Shown here piece after piece: positions 1-9,208 of a DNA stretch of 64,000 nucleotides. The position numbers and the translations under genes were made by a program. Positions within the stretch are counted from its first letter, which is position 1. Every line of letters begins with the position of its first letter. The stretch comes from Saccharopolyspora phatthalungensis (GTDB lineage: Bacteria > Actinomycetota > Actinomycetes > Mycobacteriales > Pseudonocardiaceae): NCBI RefSeq assembly GCF_014203395.1, contig NZ_JACHIW010000002.1, positions 496,001 through 560,000 on the forward strand, in the 5' to 3' direction. Below the pieces are notes generated by a model. That model ran no database searches. It was not told the origin of the DNA and saw only the letters and a program-made list of their open reading frames with translations.

Positions 1-12
1 GGTGGGCCGAGT

Positions 13-1587
13 GTGGAAAAGATGCTGGGTGCGTTGCCGGTGGTGGCCGACTACTGCGGCAGGTTGGACCTGGCCGGGATTATCGACCGGGCCTGCCCGG
101 TGCGTGATGTGGCGATCCTGTCGCATGGGCAGGTGATCGAGGCGTTGGTGGCGAATCGGTTGACCTCGCCGACGCCGTTGTTGCGGGTCACCGATTGGGC
201 GCGGGCATGGGCGGTGGAGGAAGTGCTGGGTATCGACCCCGCCAGGCTCAATGACGACCGGATCGCCCGCGCGTTGGACGCGATCGCCCCGGAGCTGGAC
301 CGGATCGTGGGATCGGTGGGGGCGCGAGCGATCTCGGCGTTCGGGCTGGATGTGTCCCGGTTGCATTGGGATATGACGTCGATCTCGCTGTATGGCGCAT
401 ACGAACAGACCGATCCCGGCTACGCCGCACCACGATTCGGGCACCCGAAAGACCGTCGCCCGGATCTCAAGCAGGTCCAGGCCGGACTGGCGGTCACCGG
501 CGACGGCGGGATACCGGTGCTGCATCGTGGCTACGACGGCGGCGCGGGAGAGGTCGCCCAGGTAGTGGGGGCGATGACCGCGCTGAAAAACCTTGCCGGG
601 CCACGGGATTTTCTGTTGGTGGGGGACTCGAAGCTGATCTCCTACGGCAACCTGCACGCCATGGTCACCGCGGGCGTGAGATTCATCGCCCCGGCATCCA
701 AGCTCTACGTCCGCGCCGCCGAGTTGGCCGCACTCGACCCGCAGGCGGCCACGGTTGTGGATTACGTAGCTGGACGGGACACCGGTAAACCAGCCGATCG
801 CCGCGGCGCCTGGCGGGTCATGGAGGACACACTGAGCCTGCCCGGCAAGCGCAAGACCGACCCGGTACTGCGGCTGCGACGGGTGTTCGTGCACTCCACC
901 GCCCGAGCGACGGCTGCCATGGCGGCACGGGCGAAGAAACTCGACCGGGCCCGCGGCGACCTCGACCGGGTCGTGCGTGGCCTGGGGTCGCGGCACTACC
1001 CGAGTGAGCACGCCGTCACCGACCGGGTCACCACCATCGCCCGCACCCGCCGTGTCAAGACCTACCTGCGCACCCAGGTCGGCACCGACCCCGTCACCGG
1101 TAAACCCACCCTGACGTGGTGGTTCGATCAGACCGCGCTGGATGCCGAGGCCTCCACCGACGGCTGGTACGCCCTGTTGACCAACCTGCCCGCCACCGTC
1201 ACCGCCGCCGAGGTCCTCACCCGCTACAAGGGCCAGGAAGTGGTGGAACGCCGCTACTCGGCGTTCAAGGGCCCCCTGGCGGTGGCACCGATGTTCCTCA
1301 AGACCAACCGGCGCATCGCCGCCCTGCTCACCGTGATCTGTCTCGCTCTTCTCGTCTTCTGCCTGATCGAACGCGCCGTGCGGACCGCGATCGCTCCGGA
1401 GGTCAGGATGGCCGGCCTGTATCCCGGTCAGAAAGCCAAACCCACCGGCCGCTTGATCTTCCAGGCCCTGTCCGAACTCCGGCTGATCCCCGCCACCACC
1501 GGCCAACCCGCGACCATCCCGCAACCCGGGCCCGTCCAGACCCGACTACTCAACCTGCTTGCCGTCGATCCCACCCAACCGCCATGA
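13..1587 (+). CDS. IS1634-type DDE transposase, possibly 5'-truncated by window edge
   Basis: Transposase of the IS4 superfamily, IS1634-like. It shows the family pattern: a first aspartate in WDMTS (D120), followed by a HPKDRRPDLKQ block typical of IS1634 proteins, a second aspartate in VGDSKLIS, and a YKGQEVVERRYSAFKG segment carrying the catalytic glutamate. The C-terminal part has a hydrophobic helix (about residues 430-450), usual in this family. The first in-frame start visible is GTG at 13, but the frame stays open to base 1, so the N-terminus may begin outside the window. The left end of the element is not visible, so inverted repeats cannot be paired. The element abuts a truncated EAL-domain gene, suggesting that insertion or later deletion destroyed that gene. 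Confidence 0.85.
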   Translation: MEKMLGALPVVADYCGRLDLAGIIDRACPVRDVAILSHGQVIEALVANRLTSPTPLLRVTDWARAWAVEEVLGIDPARLNDDRIARALDAIAPELDRIVGSVGARAISAFGLDVSRLHWDMTSISLYGAYEQTDPGYAAPRFGHPKDRRPDLKQVQAGLAVTGDGGIPVLHRGYDGGAGEVAQVVGAMTALKNLAGPRDFLLVGDSKLISYGNLHAMVTAGVRFIAPASKLYVRAAELAALDPQAATVVDYVAGRDTGKPADRRGAWRVMEDTLSLPGKRKTDPVLRLRRVFVHSTARATAAMAARAKKLDRARGDLDRVVRGLGSRHYPSEHAVTDRVTTIARTRRVKTYLRTQVGTDPVTGKPTLTWWFDQTALDAEASTDGWYALLTNLPATVTAAEVLTRYKGQEVVERRYSAFKGPLAVAPMFLKTNRRIAALLTVICLALLVFCLIERAVRTAIAPEVRMAGLYPGQKAKPTGRLIFQALSELRLIPATTGQPATIPQPGPVQTRLLNLLAVDPTQPP

Positions 1588-1638
1588 TCATCCGGCATAC
1601 CCGGGTTCGTCCCACCCTCACCCATGTGCGAAAGACGC

Positions 1639-2048
1639 GGCTAGTCGAAACCGCGCTCGTCGACCTGCCCGCCCAAGCCCGGTCCGCGATGCACGCGCTA
1701 GCCGACCGGGGCGTCAACTTCGCCGTGGACGACTTCGGCACCGGCTACTCGTCGCTTGCCCGCCTCAAGGAGCTGCCCGCCCAGATCATCAAGGCCGACC
1801 GCCAGTTCATCGCCGGCATCGGCGGCGACCCCGCCGACTTCGCCGTCGCCCGGGCGGTCGTCGACATGGCCCGCGCAATGGGGCGTCACTGCGTCGCGGA
1901 AGGCGTGGAAACCGCCACCCAGTTCCACGTGCTCAAAGGGCTGGGCGTCGACGGCTACCAGGGGTGGCTGTTCTCCCACCCCGTCCGGCAGCGAGAGCTT
2001 CGAGACATGCTCGAAACCACCAAACTGCCCACCCCCGAACCGGCATAG
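1639..2048 (+). pseudogene. C-terminal remnant of an EAL-domain c-di-GMP phosphodiesterase
   Basis: The frame ending at 2048 encodes the C-terminal two thirds of an EAL domain. Visible motifs are VETALVD, VDDFGTGYSSL (the family's DDFGTGYSSL metal-binding segment), IKADRQFI, VAEGVET and GYQGWLFSHP. The N-terminal half, including the EAL signature itself and any GGDEF or sensor domain, is missing. The sequence starts right after the transposase, with no start codon or ribosome binding site. It is therefore a gene remnant left by the adjacent insertion sequence and is not expected to be functional. Confidence 0.8.
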
Positions 2049-2052
2049 GCCA

Positions 2053-2991
2053 TCAGGCGCGTTCCGTCGAAGTCTCCAGGCCGCGGCGGTCCCACTTGCC
2101 TGGCCCGGCGGCCGCTTCGTAGCTGGTCTGCAGGAACTCCAGCAGGGTGCCCTCCGGATCGGTGGCCGTGCGCACGGATTCGTAAGGCAGCAGGTACTCG
2201 CCGACCTCGGCGCTGTAGTTGGCGGCGGCCGGGCGAACCGGCTGCTCGGCGTACCCGGCGGGCTCGGGGTAGGCGTACGAGTAGAAGGTGCCCTCGCTGG
2301 TGCCGCCGGGCCAGAAGCCGCAGCTGCTCAGCTCGTGGGAGTAGCCCTCGACCATGACCCAGTCCGCGCAGTTGGGGGCTCCGCCGGGATGTTCCGGCGC
2401 CGTGCGGCCGGAGAACCTGGTGACCGCCAGATCCATCGCGCCCCAGAAGAAGTGGACCGGGCTGACCTTGCCCACGAACCGGGACCGGAATTCGGTCAGG
2501 ACCCGATTCGCGGCGAGCAGCTGCCGCCAGAACAGGTGCGCGTGCTCGGGGCGGTAGGCTGCGTGCTCGGTGTCGGCCTCGAACGGGATGGCGCGCTCGA
2601 CCTCCCGCGGCTTGGTCCAGATGGAGACCTCCAGGTCGAGTTCGCGCAGCGCCGCCATGGTCTCGCGGTAGAACTCGGCGACCGATTTCGGCGCCAGGGG
2701 GATCCGCCGCTCGTCGCCGCTGCTGGACCGGATGTGCAACTGGTGTTCGCAGAAGTCGAACTCGATGTCGAACGAACGCCGGTCGTGCGGGATCAGCGAG
2801 GTGGTCAGGCCGCGTGCGGAGACGTAGAGCGGGACCTGCCACCAGTGGTTGACCATCGGCGCCATCGCCAGTCGGATCTTGCCCACGACCTGAGTCCACA
2901 TGTGCAGCGTGTCGCGGGTATCGGCCCACTCCCGCACGAGCAGCGCCGGCCATTCGCCTACCGCACCCGCGCCTTGCTGACCATTCGTCAT
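2053..2991 (-). CDS. DUF5996 family protein
   Basis: A 312-residue cytosolic protein matching the DUF5996 family in layout: an N-terminal WPALLVREWADTRDTLHMWTQ segment, a VNHWWQVPLYVSARGL motif, and a C-terminal FWPGGTSEGTFYSYAYPEP block. The function of this family is unknown. I chose ATG at 2991 because AGGAG lies 6 nt upstream of it, while an in-frame ATG at 3012 has no better site. The gene ends 5 bases from the EAL remnant on the opposite strand. The 250 bases between its start and the next gene hold nothing I recognise beyond its promoter. Confidence 0.75.
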   Translation of the reverse strand: MTNGQQGAGAVGEWPALLVREWADTRDTLHMWTQVVGKIRLAMAPMVNHWWQVPLYVSARGLTTSLIPHDRRSFDIEFDFCEHQLHIRSSSGDERRIPLAPKSVAEFYRETMAALRELDLEVSIWTKPREVERAIPFEADTEHAAYRPEHAHLFWRQLLAANRVLTEFRSRFVGKVSPVHFFWGAMDLAVTRFSGRTAPEHPGGAPNCADWVMVEGYSHELSSCGFWPGGTSEGTFYSYAYPEPAGYAEQPVRPAAANYSAEVGEYLLPYESVRTATDPEGTLLEFLQTSYEAAAGPGKWDRRGLETSTERA

Positions 2992-3239
2992 CGCTGGCTC
3001 CTGACGCTCCACCGGTCCCGACGGGCCCAGTGTGCATTTCTCGCCGGCTCATCGCGCTGCGAAGTCGCTGCCCCGGACTGCTCGCGATGGGCGCTCCCAC
3101 GATCGCCGGTTCGCACGGCCTCCTGGTCACCGCGACGACGACCATTGCCGCTCGGAGATCGCCAGCAAATGTCCTATGTAGACGAATAAACGGCTCCCTC
3201 GACGAATAGGACTGATGGAGCTCACCGGTGCGCGGCCCG

Positions 3240-4529
3240 CTACCAGGCGAAGTACCTCAACCAGACGTAGAGCGCGGACAAGGCGATGGTCACGGCGGTG
3301 ACGACGAGGCCGTACTTGGTGAATTCCCAGAAGCTGATCGGGTGGCCGCTGCGGGCCGCCCAGCCGACGGCCACGACGTTGGCGCTCGCGCCGATCGCGG
3401 TGGCATTGCCGCCGAGGTCGGCCCCGAGTGCCAGGGACCACCACAATGCTCGGCTGATCTCCGGATCCGGGACCGTGGCCACAAGTTCCTCGACGATGGG
3501 CATCGTGGTGGCCACGAAGGGGATGGTGTCGATCATGCCGCCGACCACCGCGGAGCCCACGAGGAGCCCCACCGCGGCCAGCAGGTAGTCGTCGCCGACC
3601 ACGCCGATCGCGGCACGCCCGAGCGTGTCGATCACCCCGACGTTCACCAGCCCGCCCACCATGACGAACAGGCCCATGAAGAACACCAGCGTGGACCAGT
3701 CGACTTCCTGGAGGAACTGCTTGGCGGTGGTACCCGAGACGAGCACCATGAGGCCGGCACCGAGCAGTCCCACGAACGCCGGCCCGATCCCGATCGCGCC
3801 GTGCAGGATGAACGCGATCACCACCGCGCCGGTGACGATCAGGCAGCGCCGAAGCAGGTGGTGGTCGTGAATGGTGTCCTTGCCGTCCAACTCCATGACC
3901 TCGGCCAGGTGATTTTCGGCGTCAAGGAACGCTTTTCGGAACAGCACGCGGCACAGCACGATGAACACGACGAGCAGGACGACGGTGATGGGTGCGAGGT
4001 TGAGCAGGAAGTCCGTGAAGGACAGTCCCGCCCTGCTGCCGATCATGATGTTCGGCGGATCGCCGATCAGCGTGGCGGTGCCCCCGATGTTCGCGGCGAG
4101 GACCTCGGCGATCAGGAAGGGCACGACCGGCAGCCGAAGGCGTTGGCAGACCGCGAGGGTGACCGGGGCGACCAGGAGCATGACCGTGACGCTGTCGAGG
4201 AAGGCCGAGACGACGGCGGTCAGCAACACCAAGATGATCATCAGCCGGAAGGACCGGCCGCGGCTCTTCTTCGCCGCCCAGATCGCGAGGTAGTCGAAAA
4301 CGCCGGTGTGCTTGAGCACGCTTACCGTGATCATCATCCCCAGCAGCAGGAAGATCACGTTCCAGTCGACGCCGGTCTTCTCGTTGAAGAATGCGCTGTG
4401 GGTATCGACGACGCCGAGCAGCACCATGACGGCGACACCGCCGAGGGCGGCGGCGACTCGATGGACGCGTTCGGTGGCGATCAGCACGAATGCGACCAGA
4501 AACGTGGCCATCGTCAGCGCGGTGGTCAC
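3240..4529 (-). CDS. ArsB/NhaD-type ion permease
   Basis: Polytopic membrane protein (about 429 residues) of the ion-transporter superfamily that includes ArsB, NhaD and the SLC13/CitM permeases. Evidence is at least ten hydrophobic segments and two family motifs: NIGGTATLIGDPPNIMIGS in the middle and the related DLGGNATAIGASANVVA near the C-terminus, the inverted-repeat substrate-binding loops of this fold. Start chosen at GTG 4529 because GGGAG sits 8 nt upstream and the first transmembrane helix begins at once (TTALTMATFLVAFVL). The substrate (Na+/H+ exchange, arsenite or a dicarboxylate) cannot be told from sequence; no arsenic genes are adjacent. It is divergent from a two-component operon, which might respond to the same stimulus. 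Confidence 0.75.
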   Translation of the reverse strand: MTTALTMATFLVAFVLIATERVHRVAAALGGVAVMVLLGVVDTHSAFFNEKTGVDWNVIFLLLGMMITVSVLKHTGVFDYLAIWAAKKSRGRSFRLMIILVLLTAVVSAFLDSVTVMLLVAPVTLAVCQRLRLPVVPFLIAEVLAANIGGTATLIGDPPNIMIGSRAGLSFTDFLLNLAPITVVLLVVFIVLCRVLFRKAFLDAENHLAEVMELDGKDTIHDHHLLRRCLIVTGAVVIAFILHGAIGIGPAFVGLLGAGLMVLVSGTTAKQFLQEVDWSTLVFFMGLFVMVGGLVNVGVIDTLGRAAIGVVGDDYLLAAVGLLVGSAVVGGMIDTIPFVATTMPIVEELVATVPDPEISRALWWSLALGADLGGNATAIGASANVVAVGWAARSGHPISFWEFTKYGLVVTAVTIALSALYVWLRYFAW

Positions 4530-4920
4530 GGCCCCGTCTCCCGGACAGGAACCGCGACGAGCCCGGTTTCTGGGGGCACTACGCTGCTCCCTCCCCGAAA
4601 AGCGCCCTGGATGCGCCAGGATCAACGTTTCTCGGCGGTTTACCCTCCGAGGCTCTCTGGTGACCCGCATGGCCGCTATCCGCACCGACACCCATTTCCC
4701 AAGGCGGCGATCATGCACCCGAGACGGGGTTGCGCCCCGACACCTTGCTCGATGTCAGCGACGCCCCAAATGGACAGCAACGCCGAGGCACCGACAAGCT
4801 GACACCGAACGGCGCGACGGACGGTGTCGCGGGGAATGTGGACCGGCGCGCGCACGACGAACGACGAACACGCGAATTTGCGCGATAGTGGGGGCATCGC
4901 GAGGCAAGGAGGCCGGGCAC
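4530..4920. promoter_or_regulatory. Divergent intergenic region between permease and histidine kinase
   Basis: A 391-base stretch without a convincing gene between two diverging start codons. It must carry promoters for both sides. Just upstream of the kinase, AAGGAGG at 4908-4914 is a strong ribosome binding site. I see no repeat or RNA motif that I can name. Confidence 0.5.
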
Positions 4921-5883
4921 GTGTCTTTGTTCTGGCGGCTGCTCCTACTCAACGCCGCGGTGCTCGTCGCGGGCGCCGCAGCGCTCCTGTTGGGGCCGGC
5001 CACCGTCTCCGCGCCGTTCTTCGTCGCCGAGGCGTTGATCCTGGCGATCGGGCTCGCCGTCATGCTGGTCGTCAACGCGATCCTGCTGCGGATCGGGCTG
5101 GCACCGCTGGAGCGGCTCGCTCGGGTGATGACCACGATCGATCCGCTGCGACCCGGTGCCCGGCTCGCGGTTACCGGGCATGGGGAGACCGCGGATCTGA
5201 TCAAGACTTTCAACACCATGCTCGACCGGCTCGAGGACGAACGCGCCACCAGCAGTGCGGTTGCCCTGTCCGCGCAGGAAGCCGAGCGCCACCGCATCGC
5301 CCAGGAACTCCACGACGAAGTGGGCCAAACCCTCACCGCGGTCCTGCTCGAACTCAAACGGGTCGCGGATCAAGCGCCGGAAACCGTCGCGACCGCGCTG
5401 CACCAGGTCCAAGAGACCACTCGGGACAGCCTGGACGAGATCCGCCGAATCGCTCGCCGACTGCGCCCCGGCGTCCTGGAGGAGCTGGGACTGGTCAGCG
5501 CGCTCAAGGCCCTCACCACCGAGGTCCCACCTCGCACCGGGCTGATCGCACGCTGCCACCTCGACAGCGATCTGCCCGATTTGGGCGACGCCACCGAACT
5601 GGTCCTCTACCGGGTGGCGCAAGAAAGCCTCACCAACACCGTCCGCCATGCCCGAGCCACCCGCGTCGAACTCTCGCTGCGCAGCGGCCCGACCGGCGTG
5701 GAGTTGTCCATCCGCGACAACGGCGGCGGGCTGGGCAGCGCCCCCGAAGGCGCCGGCATCCGGGGCATGCGCGAGCGAGCGCTGCTCATCGGCGCCCGGC
5801 TCACCCTGGGGCCCGGAGCCAGGGGCGGCACCGAAGTACGCCTGCACGTGCCCACCGCGACGAAAGCACCCGAGCATGTCTGA
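4921..5883 (+). CDS. Sensor histidine kinase, NarL/DesK-type (HAMP, HisKA_3, HATPase)
   Basis: Membrane sensor kinase of about 320 residues. Two transmembrane helices (about residues 5-27 and 32-57) are followed by a HAMP-like linker (58-110), a HisKA_3 dimerisation domain with the phospho-accepting histidine in QELHDEVGQ (H131), and an ATPase domain with the N box around YRVAQESLTNTVRHA and the G boxes RDNGGGLG and GIRGMRERA. There is almost no extracytoplasmic loop, so the signal is probably sensed in the membrane or inside the cell. Start is GTG 4921, with AAGGAGG 7 nt upstream. The stop codon overlaps the response regulator by 8 nt, so the two are translationally coupled. Confidence 0.9.
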   Translation: MSLFWRLLLLNAAVLVAGAAALLLGPATVSAPFFVAEALILAIGLAVMLVVNAILLRIGLAPLERLARVMTTIDPLRPGARLAVTGHGETADLIKTFNTMLDRLEDERATSSAVALSAQEAERHRIAQELHDEVGQTLTAVLLELKRVADQAPETVATALHQVQETTRDSLDEIRRIARRLRPGVLEELGLVSALKALTTEVPPRTGLIARCHLDSDLPDLGDATELVLYRVAQESLTNTVRHARATRVELSLRSGPTGVELSIRDNGGGLGSAPEGAGIRGMRERALLIGARLTLGPGARGGTEVRLHVPTATKAPEHV

Positions 5884-6532
5884 CGCGAAGAAGACCCGCA
5901 TCCTGCTCGCCGACGATCACGCCTTGGTCCGTCGCGGGGTCCGGCTGATCCTCGATAACGAACCGGACCTGGTCGTCGTCGCCGAGGCCGGCGATGGGGC
6001 GGAGGCGATCGAAAAGGCGCGCAGCGACGAACCAGATCTCGCCATCCTCGACATCGCCATGCCTCGGCTGACCGGCCTGCAAGCGGCCGTCCAGCTCTCC
6101 AGGCTCCAACCCGATCTGCGCATCCTCATCCTGACCATGAACGACAACGAGCAGTACTTCTTCGAGGCGCTCAGAGCCGGCGCATCCGGATACGTCCTGA
6201 AATCGGTCGCGGATCGAGACCTGGTCGAAGCGTGCCGCGCCGCCATGCGCGGCGAACCCTTCCTCTATCCCGGCGCGATCACCGCGCTCATCCGCAACTA
6301 CCTGGACAATGCCGCCGACGGCGAGCCGGCCGCCAAGGCCATCACCCGTCGTGAAGAGGAGATCCTCAAGCTCGTCGCCGAAGGCCACTCGTCGAAGGAA
6401 ATCGCCGACCTGCTCGTCATCAGCATCAAGACGGTCGAGCGGCATCGGGCCAACCTGCTGCAAAAACTCGGGCTCCGGGACCGCCTCGAACTCACCCGCT
6501 ATGCCATCCGGACCGGCCTCATCGAGCCATAG
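5876..6532 (+). CDS. NarL/FixJ-family response regulator
   Basis: A 218-residue DNA-binding response regulator. The receiver domain (about residues 6-125) has the acidic pair in LLADDHALVRRG, the phospho-accepting aspartate in LAILDIAMP (D59) and the conserved lysine in GYVLKSV. The C-terminal LuxR-type HTH (about 150-215) is recognised by ITRREEEILKLVAEGHSSKEIADLL and the recognition helix region SIKTVERHRANLLQKLG. The ATG at 5876 lies within the end of the upstream kinase gene, its obvious partner. Targets are unknown; the divergent permease and convergent TerC gene are candidates only by position. Confidence 0.92.
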   Translation: MSDAKKTRILLADDHALVRRGVRLILDNEPDLVVVAEAGDGAEAIEKARSDEPDLAILDIAMPRLTGLQAAVQLSRLQPDLRILILTMNDNEQYFFEALRAGASGYVLKSVADRDLVEACRAAMRGEPFLYPGAITALIRNYLDNAADGEPAAKAITRREEEILKLVAEGHSSKEIADLLVISIKTVERHRANLLQKLGLRDRLELTRYAIRTGLIEP

Positions 6533-6564
6533 CCCGCCCTCGTGAGCCCGAAGCGGGTTCTTGG

Positions 6565-7569
6565 TCAACTCCCGGATGTCGGTTCTTCGGCGAAGCGGCG
6601 GGCGCGCAGGCTCGTCAGCGTGACGACCGCCAGCACCAGCACGATGACCGCGAGCGAGAGCAGCGTGGGGATTTCGGGCACAGCGGGCCAGATTCCGTGG
6701 GCCCAATGCAGCACCAGCTTCACGCCGATGAACGCGAGGATGATCGCCAGACCGTGGTTGAGGTGATCGAGCTTGGCCAGGGCCGCGTGCAGCAGGAAGT
6801 ACAGGGCGCGCAGGCCGAGCAGGGCGAAGGCATTGGTGGCGAACACCAGGTACGGGTCTTCGGTGATCCCGTAGACGGCGGGCACGGAATCGACGGCGAA
6901 CACGATGTCGGTCGCGAAGACCGCCACGACCACGACGGCCAGCGGCGTCAGGCAGCGCCGGCCGCCCTCACGGAGCGTCAACCGAGAACCGCGGTAGTCG
7001 TCCGTGACCGGCATCAGCCGACGCAACAGCCGCACCGAGCGCAGCTTAGACACGTCGCGGTCGAAAGCCGACCCCTTGACCGCCTCGTGCAGGACCTTGA
7101 CCGCGGTGGCGAACAAGATCGCACCGAAGACCAGAAACGCCCAGGTGCCCGCCTCCAGCAGCGCGGCCCCGGCCGCGATGAAGACGCCGCGCAGCATCAG
7201 CGCTCCGACGATGCCGTACAACAACACGCGTTGTTGCAGCACGTCCGGTACTGCGAAGCCGGCCAGCAAGAGCATGAAAACGAACAGGTTGTCCACGGAC
7301 AGGGACTTCTCCACCACGAACCCCGTGATGAACGCCAGCGCCTGACCACCGCCGAACACCGCCCACAGGAACACCCCGAACACCATTGGCAACGCTAGGT
7401 AGAACACCGACCAGCCCACGGCCTCGCGCCAGGAGACCTCGTGCGGGCGGCGGGTCACCAGGAAATCCGCGATCAGCAACGCCAACAGCACGGCGATGCT
7501 GGTGGCCCACAGCCACGGCGAACCGATCGACTCCGACGACGCGGCGAGGGCGAACAACTGACAAAGCAC
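6565..7569 (-). CDS. TerC/Alx family integral membrane protein (probable Mn2+ handling)
   Basis: A 334-residue membrane protein of the TerC family, with eight or nine hydrophobic segments and the family's two acidic intramembrane motifs, VVEKSLSVDNLFVF and DIVFAVDSVPAVYGIT. Members such as Alx are linked to manganese export, and older ones to tellurite resistance. I chose GTG 7569 as start because GAGGAGG lies just upstream. That ribosome binding site is inside a hairpin and downstream of a probable yybP-ykoY Mn2+ riboswitch, which supports a manganese role. The gene is convergent with the response regulator. Confidence 0.88.
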   Translation of the reverse strand: MLCQLFALAASSESIGSPWLWATSIAVLLALLIADFLVTRRPHEVSWREAVGWSVFYLALPMVFGVFLWAVFGGGQALAFITGFVVEKSLSVDNLFVFMLLLAGFAVPDVLQQRVLLYGIVGALMLRGVFIAAGAALLEAGTWAFLVFGAILFATAVKVLHEAVKGSAFDRDVSKLRSVRLLRRLMPVTDDYRGSRLTLREGGRRCLTPLAVVVVAVFATDIVFAVDSVPAVYGITEDPYLVFATNAFALLGLRALYFLLHAALAKLDHLNHGLAIILAFIGVKLVLHWAHGIWPAVPEIPTLLSLAVIVLVLAVVTLTSLRARRFAEEPTSGS

Positions 7570-7720
7570 AGGAGCCTCCTCGAACTGCTGCGTTCGAGGT
7601 CTCCTTCGCCCACCGGGAGGGCGGCCTCCCGAGGACACCTATGGATGTCCGTCCTGACCGGGCAGGCCCAGTGGAAGTACTCCCCTCACCACCGAGTATC
7701 GGGCAGAACGGCACGGCCGC
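7570..7720 (-). promoter_or_regulatory. Probable yybP-ykoY (Mn2+) riboswitch with RBS-sequestering hairpin
   Basis: The leader of the TerC gene, read on the minus strand, contains GGGGAGTA (complement of 7678-7685), a GGACGGACATCC segment, and further down GGTGGGCGAAGGAGACCTCG. These resemble the conserved loops of the yybP-ykoY manganese riboswitch, which is often found upstream of TerC genes. After this, CCTCGAAC / GTTCGAGG pair with a 6-nt loop (7578-7599), and the 3' arm overlaps the GAGGAGG ribosome binding site, which fits a translational expression platform. The motif was identified by eye; a covariance-model scan with Rfam RF00080 would settle it. Confidence 0.6.
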
Positions 7721-7873
7721 AAGGCGAACGCGCATGTCGCCTCCGGTAGCACGCGGGACAGGGTTCGTCGATCCCCCCGCACGATGAGTCTATTGTGGAC
7801 TCCCAGCGTCCTTGCACTCCCCGCAGCGGCTGTATACATTCGCTGCGGATTGGGCGGAAGGGAAGGTTTCCGG

Positions 7874-9121
7874 ATGTCCGGTGAGGTCGACATCGCAATC
7901 ATCGGCGGTGGATTGCTCGGGCTGGCAACCGCGAGGGCCGTGCTCCGCGCGCATCCGGGAGCCTCGGTGGCCGTGCTGGAAAAGGAGTCGCGCTGGGGCG
8001 CGCACCAGTCCGGGCACAACAGCAACGTGATCCACAGCGGGCTGTACTACGCACCAGGCAGCCTCAAGGCGCGGCTGGCCCGAGCCGGCGGCGAGGCGAT
8101 GATCCGCTACTGCGAACAGCACGGGGTCCCGGTCAAGCGCACCGGGAAGATCGTGGTCGCCACGGCCGAGCAGCAATTGCCGCGGCTGGACGCGCTCGCG
8201 GCCCGGGGACGGGAAAACGGCGTCACCGTTGCGCGGTTGAGCCGCGCCGAGATCGCCGAGCGGGAACCGCACGTCGCCGGGGTGGGGGCGCTGGCAGTAG
8301 CCGACACCGCGATGACCGATTTCGGCCGGGTGTGCCTCGCGCTGGCGACCGAGCTCACCGACCTCGGTGCCGACCTGCGGACGAACTCACCGGCGCGGTC
8401 GTTCACCACCTCCCGCGATCGGACCGTGATCGACACGCCTGACGGCGAGGTCAGAGCGCGCATCATCGTCAATTGCGCCGGTCTGCACAGCGACAAGATC
8501 GCCGAAGCCGCCGGGCACCGGCCACCGGTGCGGATCATGCCGTTCCGCGGCGAATACGCCGAGGTGCGCCCGGCACGACGCGGGCTGATCACCAACCCGG
8601 TTTACCCGGTGCCGGACCCCGAGCTGCCGTTCCTCGGGGTGCACGTGACCCCGATGCTCGACGGATCGGTGCACGTGGGCCCCAACGCGGTGCCCGCGCT
8701 GGCCCGCCAGGGATACCGGTGGCGCGACGTCGATGTGCGCATGCTGGGTGAGCTGCTGCGCGATCCCGCCGTGCGCGGACTGGCGCGACGCTACTGGCGC
8801 TACGGCATCGTGGAAATCAGCCGATCGCTGATCTGGCCGCTATTCGTGCGTGACGTCCGCCGGCTGATTCCCGAGATCAACGGCGAGGATCTGCGCCGAG
8901 ATGGCAGCGGCGTGCGTGCGCAAGCCGTAACGAGCACCGGCGAGCTGGTCGACGACTTCGTCATCAGCCGAACCCAGCGGGCAATCCACGTACTCAACGC
9001 CCCGTCACCGGCGGCGACTTCGAGCCTGTTCATCGGCAGCCACATCGCGGCCGACGCCTTCGACCGGCTCGGGCTCGCCGACATCGCGCGGACCGTGCGC
9101 GAATCGGCAACCGGTTCCTGA
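7874..9121 (+). CDS. lhgO: L-2-hydroxyglutarate oxidase (FAD-dependent)
   Basis: A 415-residue FAD-dependent oxidoreductase of the DAO superfamily, LhgO type, which oxidises L-2-hydroxyglutarate to 2-oxoglutarate. The N-terminal dinucleotide-binding motif is IIGGGLLGLATARAVL (residues 8-23), followed by the family block SGHNSNVIHSGLYYAPGSLKARL. Further LhgO features are PFRGEYAEVRP, PVYPVPDPELPFLGVHVTPMLDG and the C-terminal NAPSPAATSSLFIG. Start ATG 7874 is preceded by AAGGGAAGG; longer in-frame starts upstream lack the family's N-terminus. It is a single-gene unit. The role is repair of a dehydrogenase side product; no functional link to its neighbours is visible. Confidence 0.88.
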   Translation: MSGEVDIAIIGGGLLGLATARAVLRAHPGASVAVLEKESRWGAHQSGHNSNVIHSGLYYAPGSLKARLARAGGEAMIRYCEQHGVPVKRTGKIVVATAEQQLPRLDALAARGRENGVTVARLSRAEIAEREPHVAGVGALAVADTAMTDFGRVCLALATELTDLGADLRTNSPARSFTTSRDRTVIDTPDGEVRARIIVNCAGLHSDKIAEAAGHRPPVRIMPFRGEYAEVRPARRGLITNPVYPVPDPELPFLGVHVTPMLDGSVHVGPNAVPALARQGYRWRDVDVRMLGELLRDPAVRGLARRYWRYGIVEISRSLIWPLFVRDVRRLIPEINGEDLRRDGSGVRAQAVTSTGELVDDFVISRTQRAIHVLNAPSPAATSSLFIGSHIAADAFDRLGLADIARTVRESATGS

Positions 9122-9208
9122 TCCCCGGATCCCGTCCGGAAAGCCGTTGCGCCGGGGCGTTCTTGTCAGGCCACGGGAACGAATCCGCCGACGCGGCATC
9201 GCCATTGG

